DNA of 64,000 bases from Comamonadaceae bacterium (GCA_947478725.1 CANJWZ010000006.1:1-64000), one strand, 5' to 3'. Positions 6,900 to 16,106 are shown, counted from the first letter of the stretch. Numbers and translations: made by a program. Notes: generated from the sequence alone by a model not told the origin.

Positions 6900-7206
6900 G
6901 TCAGACTAAAGCGTACATTGACCGTCTGGGAGTTCCTAGGTTGTCCTGACCCCAAGCTCTCCAACCGCCCGGTGCAGTCCCGCATGCCGGGTAGTGCGGC
7001 AAGGGTGCCTCCAGATGACCCCTACGCGTCACAACCACCTGCCGCATAATGCGCAGACACCCCTGATCAGCATCGCTGAAGGTCTTGTTTGAGTGGCACA
7101 TATCAAACCCGGTCGCAGGCGCTTGCCGACGCGATCGCAACCTGTGCTGGTTGATCCTCAGCAAGGCCGAGTCCGCCTCTTCTGCTTGTTCCCTACGTAT
7201 ATCCGC
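6900..7206. other. About 300 bp without a recognisable gene
   Basis: Between the abiEii stop and the DUF1345 gene. A long minus-strand frame crosses it but continues as a shadow of the DUF1345 gene and has no family resemblance. An in-frame extension of DUF1345 back to 7093 is also possible but has a poor N-terminus. No hairpin, tRNA or repeat was seen; it may be decayed coding DNA at the island edge. Confidence 0.4.
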
Positions 7207-7863
7207 ATGAAAAAACACTTCTCTGAAAGCACCGGCCCGCAGCGTCTTTGGTCTGGCCTGGCGACTGCGGTGGTGGTGGCGGCGCTGCCTTTGCCGATGG
7301 GGCTTGAGCTTCGGCTTTTGTTGGCGTGGTGCGTCGGGCTGACGGTTTACCTTTGTCTGGTCTGGTGGCTGTGCGTCAGTTTTGATGCCAAGCGCACCCG
7401 GGAACGTGCCCAGGCGCAGGACGAACCCAGCTTGGTGATGTTTTTGGTGTTGCTGCTGGCAACTGCGGCCTGTGTGGCGGCCATCACGGCGCTGATGCAG
7501 CAAGGCCGTGACCTGGCCGGTTTGCAGCGCGGCTTGCACATCGGTTTGTCGGTCACGGCGCTGGCCTTGTCTTGGCTGTTTATCCAGACGGTCTTTACCT
7601 TTCGCTATGCGCACCGGTATTACTTTGAAGAAAAAAAAGGCGAGCCGGACGGGCCGGGCTTGCAGTTCCCCGGTGGGCTGGACCCGGATTATTTTGACTT
7701 TTTGTACTACGCCTTTGTTGTCGGCATGACCTCGCAAGTGTCTGACGTCCAGGTCACGTCGCGTGAGATGCGCCGCTTGACGCTGGTGCATGGTGTGCTG
7801 TCGTTTGGCTTCAATATGCTGATACTGGCGCTCAGCATCAATGTGGTCGCGGGCTTGCTTTAA
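7207..7863 (+). CDS. DUF1345-family membrane protein
   Basis: 218 residues from ATG 7207 (MKKHFSESTGPQRLW). At least five hydrophobic segments are visible, including two near the N-terminus, one near VMFLVLLLATAACVAAI and one at the C-terminus. The block FRYAHRYYFEE followed by DPDYFDFLYYAFVVGMTSQ is the DUF1345 signature. Function unknown; inner membrane. The stop lies inside the 3' end of the convergent EamA gene (26-bp tail overlap). Confidence 0.8.
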   Translation: MKKHFSESTGPQRLWSGLATAVVVAALPLPMGLELRLLLAWCVGLTVYLCLVWWLCVSFDAKRTRERAQAQDEPSLVMFLVLLLATAACVAAITALMQQGRDLAGLQRGLHIGLSVTALALSWLFIQTVFTFRYAHRYYFEEKKGEPDGPGLQFPGGLDPDYFDFLYYAFVVGMTSQVSDVQVTSREMRRLTLVHGVLSFGFNMLILALSINVVAGLL

Positions 7864-8743
7864 ACGACACCAGGCCTGTTGCCAGCGCTGTGCCGCACAC
7901 AATGACGACCGCGCACAGCAGCATCCAAGGCGTGACGGTTTCACTTAAAAACACAGCGCCATAAAACACGGCAAACACCGGGATCAAAAACGTCACCGTC
8001 AGGGTGCGCTGTGGGCCGGCTTTTTCAATCAGCCTGAAGTACAAGATGTAGGCCACGCCAGTACAAGCCACGCCCAACACCAGCAGGGCCAGCCAGGCGG
8101 TGCTGCTGGGGGGCTGCGCTGGCCACAGCCAGATGGCCGGCACCAGCAGGCCAAGGGTTGCGCCGATCTGGCTGCCTGCGGCTGTCACCATGGGGTGAAT
8201 GCCGCCCATGTGCTTTTTGGTAAAGCTGGCGGCAATGCCGTAGCACAGGCAGGCCAGCAGACAAGCCAGCACGGCCAGGCCCGGCGATGCGCCAGAGGCA
8301 TCGGGCTTGAAGGTGGCTTTGTCCCAGGCCAGCAGGGCAATGCCGCTAAAGCCAATCACGATGCCTGCAATGCGCGACAGGGCGGGCTTGTCTTTGAGCC
8401 AGACCCACGCCACCAGGGCACCAAACATCGGTACCGTCGCATTCAAAATAGACGACAAACCGGTGGTGATGGACAACAGCGAAAACGCAAAGCACGCAAA
8501 CGGTATGGCGGAGTTGAAAATACCCATGAAGAAAATCTTCTTCCAATGGGTTTTGAGTTCGCCCAACTTGCCTTTGATCACCACGATGGGTAGCAAAAAC
8601 GCCGCTGCGATGGCCACACGCCCGGCGGCGGTTGGCAGGGCGCCAAACTCAAGGGCGCTATAAAGCATGAACAAAAAAGAAGAGCCCCAAAGCGCGCCCA
8701 GCGCCACAAAGTCTGCAAGCCAGGGTTTTTTAGCAATCGTCAA
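7838..8743 (-). CDS. DMT-superfamily permease (EamA domain)
   Basis: 301 residues with about ten hydrophobic segments in two EamA repeats. The start MTIAKKPWLADFVALGALWG and the ALWGSSF and YCYGI-like CLCYGIAASF elements are typical of drug/metabolite transporters of the RhaT/YdcZ type. Substrate cannot be told. The ATG overlaps the ogt stop (8740-8743), so it is the last gene of an alkA-ogt-permease set. Confidence 0.85.
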   Translation of the reverse strand: MTIAKKPWLADFVALGALWGSSFLFMLYSALEFGALPTAAGRVAIAAAFLLPIVVIKGKLGELKTHWKKIFFMGIFNSAIPFACFAFSLLSITTGLSSILNATVPMFGALVAWVWLKDKPALSRIAGIVIGFSGIALLAWDKATFKPDASGASPGLAVLACLLACLCYGIAASFTKKHMGGIHPMVTAAGSQIGATLGLLVPAIWLWPAQPPSSTAWLALLVLGVACTGVAYILYFRLIEKAGPQRTLTVTFLIPVFAVFYGAVFLSETVTPWMLLCAVVIVCGTALATGLVSFKASPRPH

Positions 8744-9261
8744 AGCAGGTTCTCATCAAGTGCACCCTCAAGTTTGAGCAGTGCGGTTTTACGGTCAAGC
8801 CCGCCAGCATAGCCTGTCAGGGCGCCGCTTGCGCCCAGCACCCGGTGGCAGGGCACGATGATGCTGATCGGGTTGCGCCCTACCGCCGCGCCTACCGCCC
8901 GCACCGCGGCTGGGTTGCCAATGCTTTGGCTGATGCTGCCGTAGCTGGTGGTGTGGCCGGTCTGAATGGTCAGCAGTGCGCGCCACACCGCTTGCTGAAA
9001 GGCGGTGCCACCCGACAGGTCAAGCGGCACGTCAAAGACCTGCCTTTGGCCAGCAAAGTAGGCGGCTAATTGCTGGGCAGTGTTGATAAGTACCGGATGG
9101 GTGGGGTCGCTTGGCCAGCGCACCGGCGGCGTCAGCTCGGCCGGCCAATGCTGCTGACCGTCAAACCACACCCCCGCCAGTCCGGCCTGCGTGGCGGCCA
9201 GCGTCATGGGGCCGATGGGGCTTTGAAAGCTGGTGTGAACGATGGTGGTATCAAATCTCAT
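8740..9261 (-). CDS. ogt: Methylated-DNA-[protein]-cysteine S-methyltransferase
   Basis: 173 residues with the acceptor motif IVPCHRVLG; Cys138 takes the alkyl group from O6-methylguanine in a suicide reaction. Upstream AVRAVGAAVGRNPISI is the helix-turn-helix and recognition helix of the family. Full length for Ogt/AGT. It sits between alkA and the EamA gene on the same strand, forming a direct-reversal plus base-excision alkylation-repair pair. The intergenic stretch towards alkA holds one copy of the dispersed palindromic repeat. Confidence 0.93.
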   Translation of the reverse strand: MRFDTTIVHTSFQSPIGPMTLAATQAGLAGVWFDGQQHWPAELTPPVRWPSDPTHPVLINTAQQLAAYFAGQRQVFDVPLDLSGGTAFQQAVWRALLTIQTGHTTSYGSISQSIGNPAAVRAVGAAVGRNPISIIVPCHRVLGASGALTGYAGGLDRKTALLKLEGALDENLL

Positions 9262-9300
9262 GATGGATGGCCTTTTGAGATGTTTCTGGGTGTTTTGAGG

Positions 9301-9372
9301 TTTTTTAGCATCATTTAGGGCTCTAGCCCTTGTTTAATCTACGCCACTAGCTCCTGAATAAATAGCAACTAC
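9301..9372 (+). repeat. Dispersed palindromic repeat, copy 1 (ogt-alkA gap)
   Basis: Near-complete copy of the family: CATTTAGGGCTCTAGCCCTT, then core AGCTCCTGAATAAATAGCAA. The alkA stop codon (9369-9371) lies inside it. This intergenic copy has TAA in the frame that stays open in the intragenic copies. Confidence 0.6.
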
Positions 9373-10340
9373 AGGGCTGGCTCGCGCCAGGTGCCTGACC
9401 AGGTGCGGATCACCGCGTAGCTGCGCCAGGGCTTCCAGGCCTGTGACGCGGCCTCGGCCAGGCGCGCCGGGTTTTTGAGCCCCTGTACTTTCAGTATTTT
9501 GTGCAGCGCCACATCGCCCGCCGGAAAGGCATCCGGCCAGCGCAGCGCGCGCATGGCGACGTACTGGGCCGTCCAGTCGCCAATGCCGGGCAGGGCTTTG
9601 AGGGCGTCGATGGTGCGCTGCACATCAGCACCGCCATGCAATTGCAAACCGCCCGCCACCGCTTTGGCCAGGCCGACGATGGCCGCCTGCCGCTGCCTGA
9701 CGATGCCGAGCTGGCCCAGATCGTCACCGGTGGCCAGGGCCAACACCGATGGTGATGGAAACAAGCGCGTCAGCTCTGGCCAGGGCGTGGCGATCGGCGC
9801 GCCAAACTTGTCCACCAGGCGCTGCGCCAGTGTGCGTGCCGCGGCCACGGTGATTTGCTGGCCCAGCACCGCACGCACCGCCAGCTCAAAACCGTCGAGC
9901 GCGCCAGGCACACGCAAACCGTCGCCGGTGGGAAAGTCGTCATGCAGCACCGCGTTGATGGCCTTGGGGTCGGCGTCCAGGTCAAATGCGGCACGCACGC
10001 GGCGTATCACCAGCGGCAGCACACCGCGCAGCGAATCACTGACGGTCAGCACCAATTGATGTTGCGCCAGGTCAAACCGCATCTGTAGCCAGCCGGTGTG
10101 CTGCTTGCCCGCTGTTTCAATGCCAAATGTGCGCCTGGCCTCGTATTTATTTGGGCCAGCAGCTATAGATTCAATAGCTTTGATGCGCCGCGTTTCCATG
10201 AACCCCAACATGGCCGCCACGTCATACGGCGGCCTGTAGCCCAGCCGCACCGTGATGCCGTTGGTGCTGTCAGCCTTGCTTAATTTGACGCAACAGGCAT
10301 CGGCCGAAATGGACATGTCTTGTGCTGTCATGGCATTCAT
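9369..10340 (-). CDS. alkA: DNA-3-methyladenine glycosylase II (AlkA-like)
   Basis: 323 residues if started at ATG 10340 (MNAMTAQDM); 10331 and 10394 are alternatives. The N-terminal AlkA_N domain starts with VRLGYRPPYDVAAMLGF. The HhH-GPD domain follows with AVRAVLGQQITVAAART, then LPGIGDWTAQYVAMRAL and the catalytic Asp in FPAGDVALHK. It removes 3-methyladenine and related bases. Between the two halves of the N-terminal domain an extra KAIESIAAGPNKY comes from a dispersed repeat. The stop codon is also repeat-derived. Confidence 0.9.
   Translation of the reverse strand: MNAMTAQDMSISADACCVKLSKADSTNGITVRLGYRPPYDVAAMLGFMETRRIKAIESIAAGPNKYEARRTFGIETAGKQHTGWLQMRFDLAQHQLVLTVSDSLRGVLPLVIRRVRAAFDLDADPKAINAVLHDDFPTGDGLRVPGALDGFELAVRAVLGQQITVAAARTLAQRLVDKFGAPIATPWPELTRLFPSPSVLALATGDDLGQLGIVRQRQAAIVGLAKAVAGGLQLHGGADVQRTIDALKALPGIGDWTAQYVAMRALRWPDAFPAGDVALHKILKVQGLKNPARLAEAASQAWKPWRSYAVIRTWSGTWREPAL
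10149..10184 (+). repeat. Dispersed palindromic repeat, copy 2 (inside alkA)
   Basis: GGGCCAGCAGCTATAGAT followed by TCAATAGC; the core GCTAT...ATAGC is palindromic. The flank places this copy opposite to the gene, but the core reads A-I-E-S-I-A in the alkA frame, the same frame used by all other intragenic copies. Confidence 0.6.
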
Positions 10341-10456
10341 CTTACCCGTGCTGTCGACTTCGACTGGCCGTTTTCGGACACCCTCAACCCACACGACGCG
10401 CGAACCGGCAACCTACAATCAAACCCCTTTGGTCAAATACAGATTGCTGACGTCCC

Positions 10457-11866
10457 ATGCTCTTTAACGCATCGATTTTCAAAGCCTACGACATACGGGG
10501 CGTGGTCCCATCCACCATCAACGAAGACGTGGCGTTTGCGCTGGGCAAGGCTTTCGGCGCTGCTGCTGTGGCCGCGAATGAAAAAACGGTAGCTGTGGGC
10601 CGCGATGGCCGTTTGAGTAGCCCAACCCTGGCCGCTGCCCTGATGCGCGGCCTGACGGCCAGCGGTGTTGATGTGATCGACGTGGGCATGGCCACCACGC
10701 CGATGCTGTACTTTGCGGCCAGCACGCTGTGCAACTCAGGCATTCAGGTCACCGGCAGCCATAACCCGAAGGACTACAACGGCTTCAAAATGGTCATGGC
10801 AGGCCGGGCCATTTATGGTGATGAGATTCAGGCGCTGCACCAGGCCATGGTTGCTGACGCTGCGCCTGCCCAGCCAGCGGCAGTTGTGAAGCCGCTCGTC
10901 ACCGATGGCAAGGTGGCGCAGCACGATATTTACGCGTCTTACACCCAGCGCATCGTTGGCGATGTCAAGCTTGCACGACCGATGAAGATCGTGATCGACT
11001 CAGGCAACGGCATTGCTGGCGCATCAGCGCCGGCCATCTTCAGGGCGCTGGGCTGCGAGGTGACGGAGCTGTTCAGCGACGTTGATGGCAACTTTCCCAA
11101 CCACCACCCCGACCCCAGCAAACCCGAGAACCTGCGCGATTTGATCAACGCCCTGACCACCACAGACGCTGAATTGGGCCTGGCATTTGACGGCGATGGT
11201 GACCGCCTGGGTATCGTCACCAAAGACGGCCACAACATTTACCCCGACCGCCAGATGATGCTGTTTGCACGCGATGTCCTCAGCCGTGTGCCGGGCGGCA
11301 CGATTGTGTATGACGTGAAATGCTCGCAACGCCTGGCCCCTGAGATTGCAGCCGCTGGCGGCGTGCCGCTGATGTACAAAACCGGCCATTCATTGATCAA
11401 GGCGAAGATGAAAGAAGTCAATTCGCCCTTGGGTGGCGAGATGAGCGGGCATATCTTTTTCAAGGAGCGCTGGTATGGCTTTGACGACGGCACCTATGCC
11501 GGTGCGCGCCTGCTGGAAATTGTGAGCCGTTCTGCCGATGCAAGCGCGTTGCTCAATGCCTTGCCCACCAGCTTCAGCACGCCGGAGCTCAATGTGCCTT
11601 GCAAAGAAGGTGAGCCGCATGCGGTGGTCGAAGCCTTGAAGAAGGCGGTTGATTTTGCGTCTCCGGCAACGGTCAACACCATTGACGGCGTGCGTGTTGA
11701 CTGGCCAGATGGGTTTGGCCTGATTCGCGCGTCCAACACCACGCCGGTGCTGGTGCTGCGGTTTGAAGGCCACACGCCAGCCGCGCTCAAGCGCATTGAA
11801 GCCGACATGCTGGCGCTGCTGCACAGCGTGAAGCCTGACGCCCGTTTTTCCGCGCCAGCTCACTAG
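10457..11866 (+). CDS. algC: Phosphomannomutase/phosphoglucomutase
   Basis: 469 residues of the alpha-D-phosphohexomutase family. The phospho-serine loop is VTGSHNPKDYNGFK with Ser101; the metal loop is DGDGDRLG near residue 240; the sugar-binding loop appears as GGEMSGHIFF. Length and the start FNASIFKAYDIRG fit the bifunctional PMM/PGM type (AlgC/ManB). It converts mannose-6-P or glucose-6-P to the 1-phosphates for polysaccharide and LPS synthesis, which agrees with the downstream LPS core genes. Confidence 0.9.
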   Translation: MLFNASIFKAYDIRGVVPSTINEDVAFALGKAFGAAAVAANEKTVAVGRDGRLSSPTLAAALMRGLTASGVDVIDVGMATTPMLYFAASTLCNSGIQVTGSHNPKDYNGFKMVMAGRAIYGDEIQALHQAMVADAAPAQPAAVVKPLVTDGKVAQHDIYASYTQRIVGDVKLARPMKIVIDSGNGIAGASAPAIFRALGCEVTELFSDVDGNFPNHHPDPSKPENLRDLINALTTTDAELGLAFDGDGDRLGIVTKDGHNIYPDRQMMLFARDVLSRVPGGTIVYDVKCSQRLAPEIAAAGGVPLMYKTGHSLIKAKMKEVNSPLGGEMSGHIFFKERWYGFDDGTYAGARLLEIVSRSADASALLNALPTSFSTPELNVPCKEGEPHAVVEALKKAVDFASPATVNTIDGVRVDWPDGFGLIRASNTTPVLVLRFEGHTPAALKRIEADMLALLHSVKPDARFSAPAH

Positions 11867-11870
11867 ATAT

Positions 11871-11941
11871 GTTGCCCCCACGCTCGTCACGACGTGTATT
11901 TCGCTGCCCCACGAGGGCGCGCTGCGCCTGCGGGCCGGCAG
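11871..11941 (-). repeat. G-rich dispersed repeat, second family, copy 1
   Basis: Minus strand reads GCAGGCGCAGCGCGCCCTCG, then GGGGCAGCGAAATACACGTC and GTGACGAGCGTGGGGGC. Closely similar stretches occur at 47081 and 48521. It fills most of the algC-waaC gap. Confidence 0.55.
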
Positions 11942-12014
11942 AGCAGGTTCCGCGGCCCCTGCTGGTGAGGACGACTCGCCTGCATCCGTCGCTCAGTTTG
12001 CTTGGTGACGCGTC

Positions 12015-13019
12015 GTGAAAATTTTGCTCGTCAAGCTTTCTTCACTCGGCGACGTGGTGCACACGCTGCCGGTGGTGCAAGACATCCTGGCAGCCATGCC
12101 CGATGCGCACATCGACTGGGTGCTTGAGAAATCCTTTGCGCCGCTGCTCACGCAGGTGCAGGGTCTGGCCCGAATCATTCCTTGCGAGCTGCGCCGCTGG
12201 CGCAAATCATGGTGGACAGAACAAACACGTACCGAATGGCGTGCGTTCAAGGCGGACCTGCAGACGCACCCTTACGACGCGGTCATCGACCTGCAAGGCT
12301 TGACCAAATCGGCGCTGGTGTCGCGGCTGGCCCGGCTGAGCCGCCAGGGCCACCGCTATGCCATGGCCAACCAGACCGATGGCTCGGGCTACGAGGCGCC
12401 GACCCGCTGGGCCGCCGATGTGGCGATTGCCCTGAAGCCACATGTGCATGCGGTGGCGCGTGCCAGGCGGGTGGCAGCCGTCGCCTTGGGCTTAGGTGTG
12501 CAAGCGTTAAAAAAACCGCCACATTACGGGCTAAACATCGCTCAAAACCAATCAAATCCTGTACCTGAAGCTCCTGAAAAAGTAGCAAAAAAAATAGCCT
12601 TCATGCACGGTACCTCGCGCCCAGACAAAACCTGGCCGCTGGCTAATTGGGTCGAACTGGGCCAGCGGTTGATTGCCAGCGGCCATCACATCACGCTGGT
12701 GCATGGCAGCGCGGCAGAGCTGCTGAGCAGCCAGGCCATCGCTGCGCAGTTGGGCGATCAAAGCACGGTGTTGCCGCTGTTGTCACTCGACGCCTTGACG
12801 CAACAGCTCGCCGCCTGCCAGGGCGCCATTGGCGTGGACAGCGGGGTCAGCCACATCGCTGTGGCGCTTGGTTTGCCGCATGTGCAAATCTATAACTTTG
12901 ACACGGCCTGGCGCACCGGGCCGCTGGGCCGCGCTGATCAGGTCAGTGTGTTTGCCCAACCCAGCCCCACGGTTGCTGCGGTGTGGCGGGCCTGGCTGGC
13001 CTGCGAAAGCGCCGCGTGA
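12015..13019 (+). CDS. waaC: LPS heptosyltransferase I
   Basis: 334 residues of glycosyltransferase family 9, starting with GTG at 12015 (KILLVKLSSLGDVVHTLP). It adds the first heptose to Kdo2-lipid A from ADP-heptose at the inner membrane. Landmarks: the N-terminal Rossmann start, HGTSRPDKTWP near residue 197 and GVDSGVSHIAVALGLP near residue 277. Just before HGTSRPDKTWP an extra stretch of about 15 residues (NQSNPVPEAPEKVAKKIA) comes from a dispersed repeat. The stop overlaps the waaA start. Confidence 0.92.
   Translation: MKILLVKLSSLGDVVHTLPVVQDILAAMPDAHIDWVLEKSFAPLLTQVQGLARIIPCELRRWRKSWWTEQTRTEWRAFKADLQTHPYDAVIDLQGLTKSALVSRLARLSRQGHRYAMANQTDGSGYEAPTRWAADVAIALKPHVHAVARARRVAAVALGLGVQALKKPPHYGLNIAQNQSNPVPEAPEKVAKKIAFMHGTSRPDKTWPLANWVELGQRLIASGHHITLVHGSAAELLSSQAIAAQLGDQSTVLPLLSLDALTQQLAACQGAIGVDSGVSHIAVALGLPHVQIYNFDTAWRTGPLGRADQVSVFAQPSPTVAAVWRAWLACESAA
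12536..12590 (+). repeat. Dispersed palindromic repeat, copy 3 (inside waaC)
   Basis: Diverged copy: AATCAAATCCTGTACCTG, then core AAGCTCCTGAAAAAGTAGCA. Read in frame as E-A-P-E-K-V-A, in the linker before the ADP-heptose-binding domain. Confidence 0.5.
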
Positions 13020-14377
13020 TGAGTGGCTTCTTGCGCACGCTGTATTCAGGCTTGATGCGCCTGGCACAACCGCTGCTGCGCCGCAAAATGGCCAGGCGTG
13101 CGGTGCAAGAACCCGGCTACGGCGAGGCGGTCGAGGAGCGTTTTGGCAGTTACACGCAGCCGCGCGAGACGGCACCCGCGCTGGTCTGGCTGCACGCGGT
13201 GTCGCTGGGTGAAACGCGTACCTCGGCGATTTTGCTCAAAGCCTTGCGGGCGACTTATCCGGGCATGCGACTGTTGCTGACGCATGGCACTGCCACCGGG
13301 CGTGCCGAGGGCAAGGCCCTGCTGCAGCCGGGTGATGTGCAGGTCTGGCAACCCTGGGACACGCATGCTGTGGTGGAGCGGTTCTTCGATCATTTCAAGC
13401 CGCGCCTGGGTCTGCTGATGGAAACTGAAATCTGGCCTTGCGCGGTGGCCAGCGCCAAAGCTCGCCAGCTGCCGCTGCTGCTCGTCAATGGCCGCCTGTC
13501 TGACAAGTCTCTGCAACAAGCCTTGACGATGTCACCGCTGGCCTACCCGGCTTATGCCGCTTTGACGGCGGTGTATGCGCAAACACGGGACGATGCCCAG
13601 CGCTATCGCCAGTTGGGTGCCGATGTAGCGGGTGTTTTTGGCAACCTCAAGTTTGATGCTGCACCCAGCCCGGCGCTCCAGGCAACAGGCCAAGTCTGGC
13701 GCCAAGCCATGGCGGCGCCGGTCGTCATGTTCGCCAGCTCACGGGAGGGTGAAGAAGTTCTTTTTTTGAAAGAAATAATAGCCAGAAGCCAACAAATAAA
13801 TGGGCTATCTGCTACTAATTCAATAGCTATTAAGCAGCCGGTCAAATACCTCATCGTGCCGCGCCATCCTCAGCGCTTTGACGAGGTGGCGGCGTTGGTG
13901 GTGCAGCAGGGGCTCACACTGTCGCGCCGCTCCAGCTGGTCAGGCAGTCCGCTTGACAGCAGCCAAGCCATGCAAGCCGACATCTGGCTGGGCGACACGC
14001 TGGGGGAGATGCCGCTGTATTACGCGTTGAGCCGTGCCGCTTTGCTGGGCGGCAGCTTTGAAAAACTGGGGGGTCAAAACCTGATCGAAGCGGCTGCCTG
14101 CGGCTGCCCGCTGGTGATGGGGCCGCACACCTTTAACTTTTCTGACGCCGCTGAGCTGGCCGAGGCCGCAGGCGCGGCGACGCGGGTTGCGGACATGGCT
14201 GAAGCCCTGAGGGTGGCGGTCGAACGGGTGACTGACCCTCAAGCGCAAATCCGCATGTCGCAGGCATCTCTTGGATTTGCAGCGGCCCATCAAGGCGCGA
14301 CTGCACGCACGGTTCAAGCGCTGGCAAGTTATTTGACCCCGACCACCCATCAGGCTGACGCGCCCAGCGGTGGCTAG
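13019..14377 (+). CDS. waaA: 3-deoxy-D-manno-octulosonic acid transferase
   Basis: 452 residues from ATG 13019, which overlaps the waaC stop (ATGA). Kdo transferase landmarks: N-terminal hydrophobic anchor LYSGLMRLAQPLLRR, WLHAVSLGETR, LMETEIWP with the catalytic Glu region, NGRLSDKS, FASSREGEE, IVPRHPQRF, GDTLGEM and GGSFEKLGGQN. It attaches Kdo to lipid IVA. Between SREGEEVLFL and LIVPRHPQRF about 20 extra residues (EIIARSQQINGLSATNSIAI) come from a dispersed repeat. Confidence 0.93.
   Translation: MSGFLRTLYSGLMRLAQPLLRRKMARRAVQEPGYGEAVEERFGSYTQPRETAPALVWLHAVSLGETRTSAILLKALRATYPGMRLLLTHGTATGRAEGKALLQPGDVQVWQPWDTHAVVERFFDHFKPRLGLLMETEIWPCAVASAKARQLPLLLVNGRLSDKSLQQALTMSPLAYPAYAALTAVYAQTRDDAQRYRQLGADVAGVFGNLKFDAAPSPALQATGQVWRQAMAAPVVMFASSREGEEVLFLKEIIARSQQINGLSATNSIAIKQPVKYLIVPRHPQRFDEVAALVVQQGLTLSRRSSWSGSPLDSSQAMQADIWLGDTLGEMPLYYALSRAALLGGSFEKLGGQNLIEAAACGCPLVMGPHTFNFSDAAELAEAAGAATRVADMAEALRVAVERVTDPQAQIRMSQASLGFAAAHQGATARTVQALASYLTPTTHQADAPSGG
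13772..13836 (+). repeat. Dispersed palindromic repeat, copy 4 (inside waaA)
   Basis: Ends with GCTATCTGCTACTAATTC then AATAGCTATT. The core is translated as S-A-T-N-S-I-A and lies in a surface-loop position between two conserved Kdo-transferase motifs. Confidence 0.55.
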
Positions 14378-14393
14378 CAAGCGCTGCGCTGGA

Positions 14394-15722
14394 CTATTTG
14401 GCCAGCAGCGAATTGACCTTCTGCAAATCGGCTGTGCTCAGCGTGCCATTGGCCTGGCGCAAACGCAAGTCACCGAGCAGCACGTTGTAGCGCGCCTGGG
14501 CCAGGTCGCGTTTGGTCTGGAACAACTGGCTTTGTGAGTTGAGCACGTCGATGTTGATGCGCACGCCAACCTGGTAGCCCAGCTTGTTGGCGTCCAGCGC
14601 GCTTTGGCTTGAAAGTTCGGCCGCCTCCAGCGCCTTGACCTGACCCTGACCGGAGACCACGCCAAAAAACGCCGTGCGAGTCGATTGCGCGACGTTGCGG
14701 CGCGCGCCTTCTAAGTCGCTGCTGGCTTTGTCGCTCAAGGACAGAGTTTCGCGAATGCGGTTTTGCGTCGAAAAGCCAGCAAACAGCGGCACATTCAGGC
14801 TCAGGCCGATGGTGGCCGTGTTGGTGTTGAAAGTTAACGCCGAGGTTGCCGTGCCACTGGGGTTGCGCGTGATGTTGTAGCTGCCGGTCAGGTCCAGCGT
14901 GGGTTTGTGGCCGGCTTCGGCCTTGGTCACTTCAAGCTTGGCGATTTCCAGGTTGCTCTGGGCCTGGCGAATGCTGGGGTGTACCGCCTCTGATTGCAGT
15001 ACCCAGGCATTGACATCCTGGGGCGCGACGACGGGCAGGTTGACGGGCACCAGCAGGCTTTTAGGCTCTGCGCCAGTTTTTCCCACCAGCGTATCAAGCG
15101 CCAGTTTTTTGACCCGCAAGTCATTTTCGGAAGAGATCTCCTGGGCAATCACCAGGTCATACCTGGCTTGCGCTTCACGCGTGTCGGTGATGGTTGAGGT
15201 GCCGACTTCAAAGTTGCGTTTGGCAGATGCCAGCTGTTCAGCCACTGCCGCCTTTTGTGCGCGCACAAAAGCCAGTGTGTCCTGCGCCGCCAGCACATCA
15301 AAATAGCCCTGGCTGGTGCGCACGATCAGGTCTTGCTCTGCCGCATCAAGCTGCGCTTTTGCCAGGTCGGCCTGGCGCAGCCCTTGCTGATAAGCGGCCT
15401 GGTTGGCAGGCCGGTAAAGCGGTTGCGTGGCGGTCAGTGCGGCGTTTTGGGTACTAAAGCTGCGGTCGGTCACCGGACTGGTGTTGTGAAAACCGGTCAG
15501 CGATGCGCCAGCAGAAACGCCTGCCGTCGGCAAGATGCCTGCGCGTGCCTGCTCGCCCTTGGCCAGGTTGGCGTCGTACTGAAGTTTGGCCGATTGATAG
15601 GCCGCGTCAAAAGCGCGTGCAGAGTCGTACAGTTCAGCCAGATTTTGTGCCTGTGCGCCCATGGACAGCAAAGCTGACGCAACTGCCAGCACCAGGGGTT
15701 GAAGGGAACGTTTGTTGTGCAT
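14394..15722 (-). CDS. tolC: TolC-family outer membrane efflux channel
   Basis: 442 residues with a Sec signal peptide (LVLAVASALLSMGAQAQ, cleavage after AQA) and two OEP repeats of alternating coiled coils, e.g. AEQDLIVRTSQGYFDVLAAQD and its C-terminal counterpart ARRNVAQSTRTAFFGVVSGQ. It should trimerise as an outer membrane duct. The RND pump and membrane-fusion protein encoded 1 kb away on the same strand are plausible partners, but the type fits the general TolC of the genus. Confidence 0.9.
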   Translation of the reverse strand: MHNKRSLQPLVLAVASALLSMGAQAQNLAELYDSARAFDAAYQSAKLQYDANLAKGEQARAGILPTAGVSAGASLTGFHNTSPVTDRSFSTQNAALTATQPLYRPANQAAYQQGLRQADLAKAQLDAAEQDLIVRTSQGYFDVLAAQDTLAFVRAQKAAVAEQLASAKRNFEVGTSTITDTREAQARYDLVIAQEISSENDLRVKKLALDTLVGKTGAEPKSLLVPVNLPVVAPQDVNAWVLQSEAVHPSIRQAQSNLEIAKLEVTKAEAGHKPTLDLTGSYNITRNPSGTATSALTFNTNTATIGLSLNVPLFAGFSTQNRIRETLSLSDKASSDLEGARRNVAQSTRTAFFGVVSGQGQVKALEAAELSSQSALDANKLGYQVGVRINIDVLNSQSQLFQTKRDLAQARYNVLLGDLRLRQANGTLSTADLQKVNSLLAK

Positions 15723-15755
15723 CTTCGTAAATGTCCTGAAAAAAACGATTCAATA

Positions 15756-16106
15756 TCAATACTGCGGAACACTGCTGTCAAGCTGCTGCGCCCAGGCCGC
15801 GATACCGCCCTGCAGATTGACCACGGCCGTAAAACCGCTTTGCGCCAGATAGTTGGCCACTTGCAGGCTGCGCATGCCGTGGTGGCACAGGCAGGCAATC
15901 GGATGGTCGGCGCCGTGCATGTCTTTCAGCTCGGCAATCCTGTCGGGAATCGACTGCATGGGGATATGCAGCAGGGTGAAGCCATCGGGCTTGACGGACG
16001 CTGTTTCTAGCTCCCAGGGCTCGCGCACATCCAGCACGATGGGCAGGTCAGGCGAGGCGGCGTCGCGCCAGGCGGCAAAGTGGCTGGGGTTCAGTTGGTC
16101 CGTCAT
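15756..16106 (-). CDS. Single-domain rhodanese-like sulfurtransferase
   Basis: 116 residues. LDVREPWELE starts the rhodanese fold and the active-site loop is ACLCHHGMRS with the catalytic Cys, followed by VVNLQGGIAAWAQ. GlpE-like single-domain size. It lies between a Pcm-like methyltransferase and tolC on the same strand with short gaps. The sulfur acceptor is unknown. Confidence 0.88.
   Translation of the reverse strand: MTDQLNPSHFAAWRDAASPDLPIVLDVREPWELETASVKPDGFTLLHIPMQSIPDRIAELKDMHGADHPIACLCHHGMRSLQVANYLAQSGFTAVVNLQGGIAAWAQQLDSSVPQY

Noticed and set aside
6901-7944. 347-codon minus-strand frame
   Set aside because: It runs antisense to the DUF1345 gene, is rich in Arg, Gln and His as usual for shadows of GC-rich genes, and shows no family motif.
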